64,000 nucleotides of DNA. It comes from Brevundimonas bullata (GTDB taxonomy: Bacteria; Pseudomonadota; Alphaproteobacteria; Caulobacterales; Caulobacteraceae). A program made the position numbers and the translations under genes. The notes under the pieces are model-generated. The model was not told the origin of the DNA. It did not search any database and saw nothing but the letters and a program-made list of their open reading frames with translations. Positions 35,883 to 43,805 of the stretch are shown here, piece by piece. The stretch is from contig NZ_JACHLM010000005.1 in NCBI RefSeq assembly GCF_014207965.1, forward strand, positions 1 through 64,000, written 5' to 3'. How positions within the stretch are numbered: the first letter of the stretch is position 1; each line of letters begins with the position of its first letter.

Positions 35883-36825
35883 CCTGGCCCAATTCGTCGC
35901 GGATCTCGCCCGCTACCTCGTGAATGATATCCATGAAGTAGCGGGCGGCGGCGGACAGCTCGACGTGGGCGTGGGTGGTCGCCCCGATCCGTGAACTCGC
36001 GCCCTCCAGTGAAACCGGCAGGATCGCCAGCCCGGCCTGACCGGCGCCGACCAGGTGGGGCATGGCGGCGATCATGTCGGTGTTCATCAACAGTCCGTGG
36101 TTGGTCAGGATCGACACGGATTCGATCACATCGTGCGGCGGCTCCAACCCTTCGTGTCGGAAGGCGACGTCGATCTGGCGGCGCAACGAGGTCTGCGGCG
36201 GCGGCATCACCCAGGCCTGATCGACCAGGTCGGCGAGCGTCAGCGACGCGCGCTGGGTCAGGGGATGACCCTCGCGGACCATGATCGACACCGTGTCCAG
36301 ATAGAGGACGTCCTGCTTCAGCCCTTCGCGCTCGCGATACTCCGGCAGGCGGCCCAGAACGACGTCGAGGTCGCCGGTCCGCAGGCTGGGCATCAGCCGG
36401 TCGTTCGTGCCTTCAGCCACCGTGACGGCGATCCCCGGTCGCTGCTCGCGCAGCCGCGCCAGGGCGCGCGGCAGCAGGGCGGTCGAGGCAGCCAACAGGG
36501 TGCCGACATGGACGCGGCCCGAAAGCCCCTCGTCAAGAGACTGCAGTTCTTCGCCGGCATGTCGAAGCTGGGTCAGGATCAGCTTGGCGTGCTTGATCAT
36601 CACCTTGCCGAAGTCGGTCGGGGTCACGCCACGTGAAGATCGATCGAAAAGCTGCACGCCCAGGGCGTCCTCCAGCTCCTTGATGCTTTTTGTCGCGGCG
36701 GGCTGGGCGATGTTCAACGCCTGCGAACCCTTGAGTACGGTGCCCTCGTCGGCGATCGCCGTCAGGAGGCGAAGTTGGCGCAGCTTGAGCCGGCCCAAGA
36801 GGAAGTTGTCGTGGAATTTGGGCAT
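35872..36825 (-). CDS. LysR-family transcriptional regulator
   Basis: A 317-aa regulator with an N-terminal winged HTH (about 14-75: LKLRQLRLLTAIADEGTVLK, LNIAQPAATKSIKELE) and a LysR substrate-binding domain (about 100-305). It is divergent from ACMS decarboxylase and convergent with the kynU operon, so it is the best candidate controller of this region, with a pathway intermediate as inducer (inference). The start at 36825 (GGGGAG upstream) lies downstream of a good -35/-10 pair; ATG 36852 would overlap the -10 element and is less likely. Confidence 0.9.
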   Translation of the reverse strand: MPKFHDNFLLGRLKLRQLRLLTAIADEGTVLKGSQALNIAQPAATKSIKELEDALGVQLFDRSSRGVTPTDFGKVMIKHAKLILTQLRHAGEELQSLDEGLSGRVHVGTLLAASTALLPRALARLREQRPGIAVTVAEGTNDRLMPSLRTGDLDVVLGRLPEYREREGLKQDVLYLDTVSIMVREGHPLTQRASLTLADLVDQAWVMPPPQTSLRRQIDVAFRHEGLEPPHDVIESVSILTNHGLLMNTDMIAAMPHLVGAGQAGLAILPVSLEGASSRIGATTHAHVELSAAARYFMDIIHEVAGEIRDELGQARP

Positions 36826-36852
36826 GGTGCTCCCCGGCGCCGCTTCAGGCAT

Positions 36853-36882
36853 ATTATATCTGTTTTGTAATAGCTGGGGCAA
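36853..36882 (-). promoter_or_regulatory. Sigma-70-type promoter of the LysR gene
   Basis: On the minus strand TTGCCC (36882-36877) is separated by 18 bp from a consensus TATAAT (36858-36853), 28 bp before the chosen ATG. The overlapping ATTATATC resembles AT-rich boxes elsewhere in the region, so autoregulation is possible. Confidence 0.6.
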
Positions 36883-36964
36883 GTCTCGGGATTATTGTTG
36901 ATAGCCAGCCCCCGGTACTGACCCTGATGGCCCCCTGCGCCGGAAGCGGCGGCGGGGAGGATGG

Positions 36965-38005
36965 ATGGACAGAGGCGCGGCGAAAGTCATGACGATTGAG
37001 GCTTCAAAAAACATGGCTGTCATCGACATGCACAGCCACTTTTTCCCCGCCATGGACGCGGCCTATTGCGCGCGGGCCGAGGCCGAAGGTCTACCCTGGC
37101 TCCGTGACGCGGGCGGCGGCAAGGGTTTCATCATGCAGGGCGCCAGCGAGTTTCGCCCGGTCGACGACGTCCTCTGGGATCCGGCGCGGCGGGTCGAGGC
37201 GTTGGACGCCCAGGGCATCGACCTGCAGATCCTCTGCGCCACGCCGATCATGTTCGGCTACAGCCTCCCGGCGACCGATGCGCGCGATCTGGCGCAGCGC
37301 TTCAATGATGAGGCGATCGCCTTTTGCGGCCATGCGCCCGACCGGATGAAGGCCCTGGCCCAGGTGCCGCTGCAGGACATCGACATGGCCTGCGCCGAGG
37401 TCAGCCGCGCCATGGCGACGGGGCACCTGGGCGTCCAGATCGGCAACCATATGGGGATGCGCAATCTCGACGACGAAGGCCTTCTGACCTTCCTCACCCA
37501 CTGCGCCGAGGTCGGGGCGGCGGTGCTGATCCATCCCTGGGACATGATGGCGCGCGAGCGCATGCCCAAGTACATGCTGCCCTGGCTGGTGGCCATGCCG
37601 GCGGAGACGCAGCTGTCGATCCTGTCGCTGATCCTGTCGGGGGCCTTCGAGCGCCTGCCCAGATCCTTGCGCATCTGTTTCGGCCACGGCGGCGGCAGCT
37701 TCGCCTTCCTGCTTGGACGGGTCGAAAACGCCTGGAAGTATCGCGACATCGTTCGCGCCGACTGCCCGCAGCCGCCGTCGACCTATGTCGATCGCTTCTT
37801 CGTCGACTCGGCGGTGTTCGACACCCGCGCCCTCAGCCTGCTGATCGATGTCATGGGCGAGGACCGCGTCCTGCTCGGCTCCGATCATCCCTTCCCGCTG
37901 GGTGAACAGGACATCGGCTCGCTGGTGCGCGGCCACGACGGCCTGTCGGGCGAGCAGAAGGCCAAGATCCTCAGCGGCAACGCTAAGGCCTTCCTGAACC
38001 TCTAG
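36965..38005 (+). CDS. 2-amino-3-carboxymuconate-6-semialdehyde decarboxylase (ACMSD)
   Basis: A 346-aa Zn-dependent amidohydrolase-superfamily decarboxylase. Metal ligands are visible: His about 23 and 25 in DMHSHFFP, His in VLIHPWDMM, the active-site FGHGGG and the Asp/His in GSDHPFPLG. It diverts ACMS from spontaneous cyclisation to quinolinate, giving 2-aminomuconate semialdehyde. It is transcribed separately from the remaining nba-like genes, divergently from the LysR gene. GGGAGG lies 4 bases before the ATG at 36965; ATG 36989 is an alternative. It corresponds to NbaD of the 2-nitrobenzoate pathway. Confidence 0.94.
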   Translation: MDRGAAKVMTIEASKNMAVIDMHSHFFPAMDAAYCARAEAEGLPWLRDAGGGKGFIMQGASEFRPVDDVLWDPARRVEALDAQGIDLQILCATPIMFGYSLPATDARDLAQRFNDEAIAFCGHAPDRMKALAQVPLQDIDMACAEVSRAMATGHLGVQIGNHMGMRNLDDEGLLTFLTHCAEVGAAVLIHPWDMMARERMPKYMLPWLVAMPAETQLSILSLILSGAFERLPRSLRICFGHGGGSFAFLLGRVENAWKYRDIVRADCPQPPSTYVDRFFVDSAVFDTRALSLLIDVMGEDRVLLGSDHPFPLGEQDIGSLVRGHDGLSGEQKAKILSGNAKAFLNL

Positions 38006-38027
38006 GGCGGCCCAACACAGGCATCAG

Positions 38028-38061
38028 AAAACCCGCCGGAGAGACGCTCCGGCGGGTTTTT
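38028..38061. terminator. Bidirectional rho-independent terminator
   Basis: A 14-bp stem (AAAACCCGCCGGAG at 38028-38041 with 38047-38060) and 5-nt loop, with A and T runs on both sides, lies between convergent ACMSD and VOC genes. Confidence 0.93.
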
Positions 38062-38085
38062 CATGTCGAAAGCCGGAGGAGTTTA

Positions 38086-38532
38086 TCACACCGGGGCAGG
38101 GGCGCCCTTGTAGCTCTCGGTGCCGGCCCAGCCGCGCTCGGACACGTCGACCATGACGTTTTCCGGCCCGGTCATCTTGTACTCGGCGTTGTCCTTGGCC
38201 GGGTTCTTGCCGAGGCCCTGGGCCAGGTTGACGTCGTGGCGCGGCGCGAAGCCCGAGTTTTCGAAGCGTTCGACGATGGCGTTGATGTCGTCGCATTGAA
38301 AGCCGATGTGATGCAGGCCGGTATAGCCTTCGGGGAACTCCATGCCGGCGGCGGGGCGGTTCTTGAAGCAGAGCAGGGCGATGTTGATGTGGCCATCGGT
38401 GACGTAATAGCCGCGCGCATTGCGGCTATCGATCTTGCCGGCCAGGGTCCAGCCAAGGACCTCGGTGAAGAAGCCGACCGAGGTGTCCGGGTCAGCGGAC
38501 GCGATCGCGACGTGGCGCAGGCGGGTGGTCAT
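38086..38532 (-). CDS. VOC/glyoxalase-superfamily protein
   Basis: A 148-aa single-chain VOC protein (N-terminal RLRHVAIASADPDTSVGFFTEVLGW, second repeat LHHIGFQCDDINAIVERFENSG). His in LRHVAI and LHHIGF and a C-terminal Glu could bind metal. The family includes glyoxalases, epimerases and ring-cleavage dioxygenases; the reaction is not evident. It follows the aspartate dehydrogenase gene after 59 bp on the same strand, so they may be co-transcribed. The role in the aromatic region is unassigned. Confidence 0.8.
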   Translation of the reverse strand: MTTRLRHVAIASADPDTSVGFFTEVLGWTLAGKIDSRNARGYYVTDGHINIALLCFKNRPAAGMEFPEGYTGLHHIGFQCDDINAIVERFENSGFAPRHDVNLAQGLGKNPAKDNAEYKMTGPENVMVDVSERGWAGTESYKGAPAPV

Positions 38533-38591
38533 GGGACGGGCCTTTCAAGGATTGGGATGGCCGCCAGCAGTCGGCGACCCGGTTACGGAAA

Positions 38592-39395
38592 TCAGGTGCC
38601 GATACGGATCGGGCTGACCAGATCCTGAAGCGCGGCGACAAGGCTGAGCGCGGTGATCCGGCCGGTGCCGGGGTTCTCGTCGGTCGGCACGTTCTCGATG
38701 GCCAGCTCCAGCCGCGCGCTGTCGGCGTCGACCACGATCCGGTGCGTATTGCGTTCCAAGGCCGGGTCGGCCCAGATCTCCAGCCGCGTCCGGTCGGGAC
38801 CGACGCCGGCCATGCCCAGCGCGGCCGCGACGTTCACATTGGCCGGAAAGGCGACGGCGCCCTCGCGCGCGGTGCCCTCGAAGATCTTGAGGGGGGCTGT
38901 CAGGCTGGACAGGTCGATCTGGTTGCGCACGACGTGCTCGGCCTTGATCAGGGACTTGACCGGCTTGCGCGTCACCATGGTCACCGAATGGATGGTCCCG
39001 ATGGCGGCGGCGCGCACGGCGTCGAGGCCGAGCAGGGCGCCGGTGGCCAGGATGATGCGTCCGTCGTGCGCGCGCGCCAGATCGACCGCCTCGGGCCATT
39101 GCATCAGCGCCGCGCCGCTCACGGTCACCAGGGTCTTGCCGGCCCGCAGCGTCGTTTCGGCGATGTCGCGGAAGGCCGCCGTCGGGGCGCTGTCGACGAT
39201 GACGTCGCAACGGGCGACCAGTTCGGCGGTGTCGAGGATCGGGACGGGCGCTTGCAGCTGGGCCATCGCGGCCTCGGCGCGCGTGCGGTCGCCGGCGGAC
39301 ACCGCCGCCAGCGTCAGCGGCAGGTCGCTGGCTTCGATATGGCGCGCGACGACGCGGCCGATGGTGCCGAACCCGGCTATGCCTACCTTGATCAT
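38592..39395 (-). CDS. nadX: L-aspartate dehydrogenase (NadX-like)
   Basis: A 267-aa NAD(P)-dependent enzyme at typical length, with Rossmann GFGTIGRVVA, SAPTAAFRD, SGAALMQWPE, FEGTAREGAVAFPANVNVAAAL and TRLEIWADP, all characteristic of aspartate dehydrogenases. It interconverts L-aspartate and iminoaspartate/oxaloacetate. In NAD synthesis it replaces NadB, but no nadA or nadC is nearby. Its presence within an aromatic-amine cluster suggests a catabolic amino-transfer or amine-release role, or action on an aspartate-like intermediate (inference). Confidence 0.88.
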   Translation of the reverse strand: MIKVGIAGFGTIGRVVARHIEASDLPLTLAAVSAGDRTRAEAAMAQLQAPVPILDTAELVARCDVIVDSAPTAAFRDIAETTLRAGKTLVTVSGAALMQWPEAVDLARAHDGRIILATGALLGLDAVRAAAIGTIHSVTMVTRKPVKSLIKAEHVVRNQIDLSSLTAPLKIFEGTAREGAVAFPANVNVAAALGMAGVGPDRTRLEIWADPALERNTHRIVVDADSARLELAIENVPTDENPGTGRITALSLVAALQDLVSPIRIGT

Positions 39396-39415
39396 GCCAG
39401 TCAGGCTAAAGGGCG

Positions 39416-39511
39416 ATGACTATATCCGAATATACCCTTTGAGGGCCGGGTTATCCCGGAACGTATATAAATACCGCCGACCGCTTTGATATATATTTCC
39501 GATTATATATC
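39416..39511. promoter_or_regulatory. AT-rich divergent promoter with three palindromes
   Basis: Between aspartate dehydrogenase (minus) and the TSUP gene (plus), the DNA turns AT-rich. It contains TATAT-CCGA-ATATA (39421-39434), GTAT-ATAA-ATAC (39464-39475) and GATATATA-N8-TATATATC (39488-39511). The first overlaps ATGACTATATC, which is repeated at 24054-24064. These look like operators of a dimeric regulator, possibly the LysR protein at 35872. Confidence 0.45.
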
Positions 39512-39583
39512 AGCTGGTTTTCTATCTTTGACTGCATATCCACGAACCCGCACAAGTCATGGCTCACTTTCGGGGGGAGCCGG

Positions 39584-40411
39584 GTGCACGACATCATCAA
39601 CCAGGACCTGCTGACGCTGACGGCCATGATGCTGCTGACCGGCGCGGTGGGAGGCCTTCTGGCCGGGCTGCTCGGGGTCGGCGGCGGCATCGTCATCGTC
39701 CCGGTGCTCGACCTGGTGCTGGCGTCGATGGGCGTTGATCCCTCGGTGCGGATGCATGTCGCGGTGGCGACCTCGCTGGCGACCATCATCCCCACCGCCA
39801 TTTCCTCGTCCCGCGCACACCACGCCAAGGGCGCGGTGGACATGGCTCAGCTGAAGCGCTGGAGCATCGCCATCTTCCTGGGCGCTATCGCTGGTGTGCT
39901 GATCGCCTCGCGGGTGACGGGGGATGTCCTGTCTGCGGTGTTCGGCGTCATCGCCCTGCTGGTGGCGGTCAAGATGCTGCTGCCGCTGGAAGGCAAGCAT
40001 ATCGCCGAGGCCATTCCCGGCGGGCCGGGCGGGCAGTTGCTGCCGTTCGCCATCGGCGGCTTCTCCAGCATGATGGGCATTGGCGGCGGCACGCTGAGCG
40101 TCCCCACCATGACCCTGTTCAACTTCCCCATCCATCGCGCGGTCGGCACGGCGGCCCTGTTCGGCCTGTTGATCAGCGTGCCGGCCACCATCGCCTTCAT
40201 CATCACCGGCTGGAATGTGCCCGGTTTGCCGACGGGCAGCCTCGGCTACGTCAACCTGATCGGTCTGGCGATTATTGCGCCGGTTTCCTACCTCGCCGCG
40301 CCCTGGGGCGCGCGCCTCGCCCATTCGCTTTCGAAGCGGCATCTGAGCATCCTGTTCGGCCTGTTCCTCGCGGTGGTGTCGGCGCGGATGCTGATCCGGG
40401 CCTTCGGCTGA
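39584..40411 (+). CDS. TSUP (TauE/SafE)-family membrane permease
   Basis: A 275-aa inner-membrane protein with about 8 hydrophobic segments and two homologous halves (VGGLLAGLLGVGGGIVIVPVL and GGFSSMMGIGGGTLSVPTMTLFN), typical of the TSUP family. Members move sulfite, sulfonates or organic anions. As first gene of the FAH, ABC, VOC, meta-cleavage run it probably moves an organic acid or a pathway anion; the substrate is unknown. The start is GTG at 39584 with GGGGGGAG upstream; an ATG at 39559 is out of frame. Confidence 0.85.
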   Translation: MHDIINQDLLTLTAMMLLTGAVGGLLAGLLGVGGGIVIVPVLDLVLASMGVDPSVRMHVAVATSLATIIPTAISSSRAHHAKGAVDMAQLKRWSIAIFLGAIAGVLIASRVTGDVLSAVFGVIALLVAVKMLLPLEGKHIAEAIPGGPGGQLLPFAIGGFSSMMGIGGGTLSVPTMTLFNFPIHRAVGTAALFGLLISVPATIAFIITGWNVPGLPTGSLGYVNLIGLAIIAPVSYLAAPWGARLAHSLSKRHLSILFGLFLAVVSARMLIRAFG

Positions 40412-40415
40412 TGCC

Positions 40416-41459
40416 ATGTCTGAGTCTCCCGCCATGCTGGATCGTCGCGCCGCGATCGCCCGGATCGGCGCCAGCGTGGCGCTGGCCTCGACCGCGCCTG
40501 GGCGCGCCTTCTCCTTTCAAGAGGTTGATCGACCAATGACCTGGTTTGCCCTGGCCACCCGCGCCAGCCCCGATGGCCCGAGACCGACGATCAAGGTGGG
40601 CGACGCCTTCCACGACCTGCACGCCGCCGCCGCCGCGCACGGGTTTGCTGCGGTCGCCGGCGATGTCACGGCGATCATCCGCGACTGGGAGGCGCGCCGC
40701 GAGGGTCTGTTCGGCCTGGCCCGCGCGCTCGCCGGAGTTTCGGGGTCTGCGCTTGCGACGCCCCGGCTGCTGACGCCGTTCGAGCCGCGTCGCATCTTCG
40801 GCGCGGCGTCCAACTTCATCGAACACGCCGCCGAAATGCAGACCAAGCTGGCGGCCAAGGCCGACAGCGAACCCTATATCTTCCTCAAGACGGTCGAGAG
40901 CGTGGTCGGCCCCGACGAGACCGTCGTCGTGCCGCCGCAGGTGTCGCGCCCCGACTGGGAGGTCGAGCTGGGGGTGGTGCTGGGCCGCGCGGGCAAGAAC
41001 GTCGCCGTGGGAGAGGCGCACGACCTGATCGCGGGCTACACCATCGTCAACGACGTCTCGGCGCGCGACCGCACCCGGCGGACCGACTTCCCGTTCTCGC
41101 ACGACTGGTTCCGCGGCAAGAGCTTCGACACCTTCACTCCGCTGGGTCCGGTCTTCGTGCCGCGCGATTGTCTGGGCGATCCACACGACATCCGCCTGGG
41201 GCTCTCGGTCAATGAGGCCTCGATGCAGGACGGCAATACGTCCGAGATGATCTTCAACATCTACGAACAGATCGCCTATCTCTCGACGATCCTGGAACTG
41301 CGCGCCGGCGACGTGATCGCCTCTGGGACCCCGGCTGGTGTCGGCATGGGGCGCGGCGTCTTCCTCAAGGACGGCGACGTGATGCGCGCCTGGGTCGAGG
41401 GGATCGGCGAGCTGACCAATCCGGTCTCGGCCCCCCACCTGCCGCAGGGAGCCGCCTGA
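40416..41459 (+). CDS. Fumarylacetoacetate-hydrolase-family protein with leader-like N-terminus
   Basis: A 347-aa protein. The FAH domain (about 120-330) has the metal Glu pair in DWEVELGVVLG, NDVSARDRTR, GKSFDTFTPLGP and ASGTPAGVGMG. The first about 35 residues (DRRAAIARIGASVALASTAPG) look like a Tat-type signal, unusual for a family of cytoplasmic enzymes. A cytoplasmic form could start at ATG 40536 (MTWFALATR). It probably isomerises or hydrolyses a dienoate or acylpyruvate of the ring-cleavage pathway. It lies 4 bp after the TSUP gene and overlaps the next gene by 1 bp. Confidence 0.82.
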   Translation: MSESPAMLDRRAAIARIGASVALASTAPGRAFSFQEVDRPMTWFALATRASPDGPRPTIKVGDAFHDLHAAAAAHGFAAVAGDVTAIIRDWEARREGLFGLARALAGVSGSALATPRLLTPFEPRRIFGAASNFIEHAAEMQTKLAAKADSEPYIFLKTVESVVGPDETVVVPPQVSRPDWEVELGVVLGRAGKNVAVGEAHDLIAGYTIVNDVSARDRTRRTDFPFSHDWFRGKSFDTFTPLGPVFVPRDCLGDPHDIRLGLSVNEASMQDGNTSEMIFNIYEQIAYLSTILELRAGDVIASGTPAGVGMGRGVFLKDGDVMRAWVEGIGELTNPVSAPHLPQGAA

Positions 41460-42499
41460 TGGCCGCCCTCGGTAAACGCGCGCTGGTCGTACCGGCGGTG
41501 ATCGCGGCGGCGATTGCAGGGGTGACGCTGTGGAGCGCATTCGGCGGCGACGCCCTGAAGACGACGCCGCGCGAGGACGTCCGCACCGTCCGTTTCAACA
41601 TGGCCTGGCTGCCGCAGGGCAGCATGGCGGGCGTCTTTGTCGCGATGGACAAGGGCTACTTCGCCGACGCCGGTCTGAACGTCGAACCCGTGCGCGGCTT
41701 CGGCGGCATTCGCACCGCCAACGAACTCGATCAGGGCATGTTCGAGTTCGCCTATCTCGACCCCCTGTCGGTCGCGCTCAACCGGTCGAAGGGCGGGGCT
41801 GCGCGGATGATCGGCGGCATCAATATGAAGCTTCCGGCCGGCGCCTGCTTCGTCAAGGAACGGCACACGATTACGGCTCCGGCCGACCTGGCGGGGTTGC
41901 GCTTTGGCGCCGGTCAGTCGTCGGCGATCCAGACGTTGATGCCGGCCTGGCTTCAGGACAATGGCGTCGATCCGGCCCGCGTCGAACAGATCCAGCTCGA
42001 CCCGGCCATCGTCGTCTCCTCTCTGGTCGAGGGACGGATCGACGCCGCCGAATGCTGGCTCGGCAATTCGATGGCCCTGTTCGACAAGGCGGCCAAGGCC
42101 AAGGGCGTCAGCATCGGCCGGATCGCCTACGCAGACTTCGGCCTCGATGTTTACGGCAGCGGCCTGGCCACGCGCGACGCCCTGATCGACAGCGACCCTG
42201 AGCTGGTGCGGGCCTTCACCCAGGCCGCCTATCGCGGCTACGCCGAGGCGGCGCGCGATCCCCAGGCGGCGCTGGCGATCATTCGCCGCCACTATCCGCT
42301 GCTCGACGAGGCCGTGACCGAACGGCAGATCCGCGAGACCGCCGAACTGATGGCCGCCGAGGGCGGATCCTACCGACTGAAGCCCGAAAAGATCGAACGC
42401 ACCGTCACGACCTTGCAGGCCAACGGTCAGCTCAAGGATTTCGACGCGACCGAGACGCTCTTCACCAACGCCTTCGTACCCACAGGGAAACAGCCGTGA
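41459..42499 (+). CDS. ABC transporter substrate-binding protein (NMT1/THI5-like)
   Basis: A 346-aa exported binding protein with an N-terminal hydrophobic segment (about residues 8-27) and an NMT1/SsuA-like fold (RFNMAWLPQGSMAGVFVAMDKGYFADAGL, VEPVRGFGGIRTANEL, FEFAYLDPLSVAL, GLRFGAGQSSAI). Such proteins bind thiamine precursors, sulfonates, nitrate or aromatic carboxylates. In this operon, with a permease, an ATPase and ring-cleavage enzymes, an aromatic acid is likely (inference). The start overlaps the previous stop (TGATG). Confidence 0.88.
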   Translation: MAALGKRALVVPAVIAAAIAGVTLWSAFGGDALKTTPREDVRTVRFNMAWLPQGSMAGVFVAMDKGYFADAGLNVEPVRGFGGIRTANELDQGMFEFAYLDPLSVALNRSKGGAARMIGGINMKLPAGACFVKERHTITAPADLAGLRFGAGQSSAIQTLMPAWLQDNGVDPARVEQIQLDPAIVVSSLVEGRIDAAECWLGNSMALFDKAAKAKGVSIGRIAYADFGLDVYGSGLATRDALIDSDPELVRAFTQAAYRGYAEAARDPQAALAIIRRHYPLLDEAVTERQIRETAELMAAEGGSYRLKPEKIERTVTTLQANGQLKDFDATETLFTNAFVPTGKQP

Positions 42500-43053
42500 C
42501 CGATCCCGCATCCTATCGCCCGCGCCCGACGCGGCTGGGGCATCTGGTCCTGAAGGTGCGCGACATCGACCGTTCGCTGGCCTTCTACACCGAGGTCATG
42601 GGCCTGGAAGTCTCGGACTGGATCGACCATCAGATGGTCTTCCTGCGCGCCGGCCACGACCACCATGACCTGGCCCTGCTCCAGCTGCCGCCCGGTCATT
42701 CGGACGCGCCCGAAGGCCATTATCCGGCGGTCGAGCACTTCTCGTATCGCCTCGAAACCCTCGAAGAGCTGGAAAAGGTCGCAGCCATGCTGACCGCGCG
42801 CGGCGTGCCCATCGACCGGGGCATCGGCAAGCATGGCCCCGGCGCCAACAGCTTCCTGGTCTTCCGCGATCCCGACGGCAACAATGTCGAATTCTACACC
42901 GACATGACCCAGATCGACGCCGACCATCCCTATGCCCCCTCGGTGTGGGACGGAAAGCAGATGGCGACCTTCGATCGCTGGAATCTGGAACGCTTCCTGG
43001 TGCCGCCGCCGGCCCGCATCCAGGCCCTGTTGGACAAGGAGGGCGAGGCATGA
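42496..43053 (+). CDS. VOC-family protein, extradiol-dioxygenase-like
   Basis: A 185-aa protein with two VOC repeats. Potential metal ligands are His in RLGHLVLKV, His in AVEHFSYR and Glu in NNVEFYTDM, the 2-His-1-Glu set of class-I extradiol dioxygenases and glyoxalases. It is shorter than typical two-domain catechol dioxygenases (about 300 aa) and so more like the single-module group. It is encoded between the binding protein and permease of the same ABC system, with overlaps on both sides. It starts with GTG at 42496. The substrate is unknown; it could open or modify the imported compound. Confidence 0.83.
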   Translation: MTDPASYRPRPTRLGHLVLKVRDIDRSLAFYTEVMGLEVSDWIDHQMVFLRAGHDHHDLALLQLPPGHSDAPEGHYPAVEHFSYRLETLEELEKVAAMLTARGVPIDRGIGKHGPGANSFLVFRDPDGNNVEFYTDMTQIDADHPYAPSVWDGKQMATFDRWNLERFLVPPPARIQALLDKEGEA

Positions 43054-43805
43054 CCCGCGCCCTGTTCAACCGCGACACGGCGATCAGCGTCGGCTTCTTC
43101 CTGCTGCTGGGGCTGGCCTGGGAGTACGGCGTCCGCTGGTCGGGGGTGCAGGCCTATCTGCTGCCGCCCCCCAGCGCGATCCTGGCCGAGCTGTGGCGGT
43201 CGCGCGGGCCGATCCTGGCGCAAAGCCTGGTGACGATGACCGAGGTCTTCTGGGGCTTCATCATCGCCGTGGTGCTGGGCGTGCCGATCGCGGCCCTGAT
43301 CTATTTTTCGCGCACGGCCAAGCGCACCGTCTATCCGCTGTTCGTCGCCCTGCAGAGCATTCCCAAGATCGGCCTGGCGCCCCTGATCGTCGTCTGGTTC
43401 GGCTATGGCCTGACCTCGAAGCTGATCATGGCCTTCCTGTTCGCCTTCTTCCCGATCATCATTTCGACGCTCGGCGGGCTGGCCAGCACCCCGGCGCATC
43501 TCGAGGAACATTTCCGGGCCCTGCGCGCCACGCCGCTGCAGACCTTCTGGCGCTTACGCCTGCCCGCAGCCCTGCCCAGCTTCCTCGACGGCTGCAAGGT
43601 GGCGATGCCGCTGGCGGTCATCGGTGCCGTGGTCGGCGAGTTTGTCGGCTCGAAAGACGGCCTGGGCAACCTGATCCTGACGGCCTCGGGGTCGGGCCAT
43701 ACGACCCTGACCTTTGCGGCCCTGTTCGCGGTGACGGTCCTGTCGCTGCTGCTCTTCTACGGCGTGGCCTATTGGGAACGCTTCATCTGGTGGCGTGCGG
43801 CATGA
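43050..43805 (+). CDS. ABC transporter permease (SsuC/TauC type)
   Basis: A 251-aa inner-membrane protein with six hydrophobic segments and the EAA loop region LRATPLQTFWRLRLPAALPS, as in SsuC/TauC/ThiX-type permeases. It lies between the VOC gene and the ATPase gene with 4-bp overlaps on both sides. It forms the transport channel of the NMT1-type importer at 41459-44551. Confidence 0.9.
   Translation: MTRALFNRDTAISVGFFLLLGLAWEYGVRWSGVQAYLLPPPSAILAELWRSRGPILAQSLVTMTEVFWGFIIAVVLGVPIAALIYFSRTAKRTVYPLFVALQSIPKIGLAPLIVVWFGYGLTSKLIMAFLFAFFPIIISTLGGLASTPAHLEEHFRALRATPLQTFWRLRLPAALPSFLDGCKVAMPLAVIGAVVGEFVGSKDGLGNLILTASGSGHTTLTFAALFAVTVLSLLLFYGVAYWERFIWWRAA

Noticed and set aside
30121..40411. Sulfonate catabolism reading (TPP enzyme as sulfoacetaldehyde acetyltransferase, TSUP as sulfite exporter, SsuABC-like importer)
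   Set aside because: No phosphotransacetylase, sulfonatase or sulfite gene is present. The TPP enzyme is shorter than Xsc as I remember it, and the neighbours point to aromatic amines.
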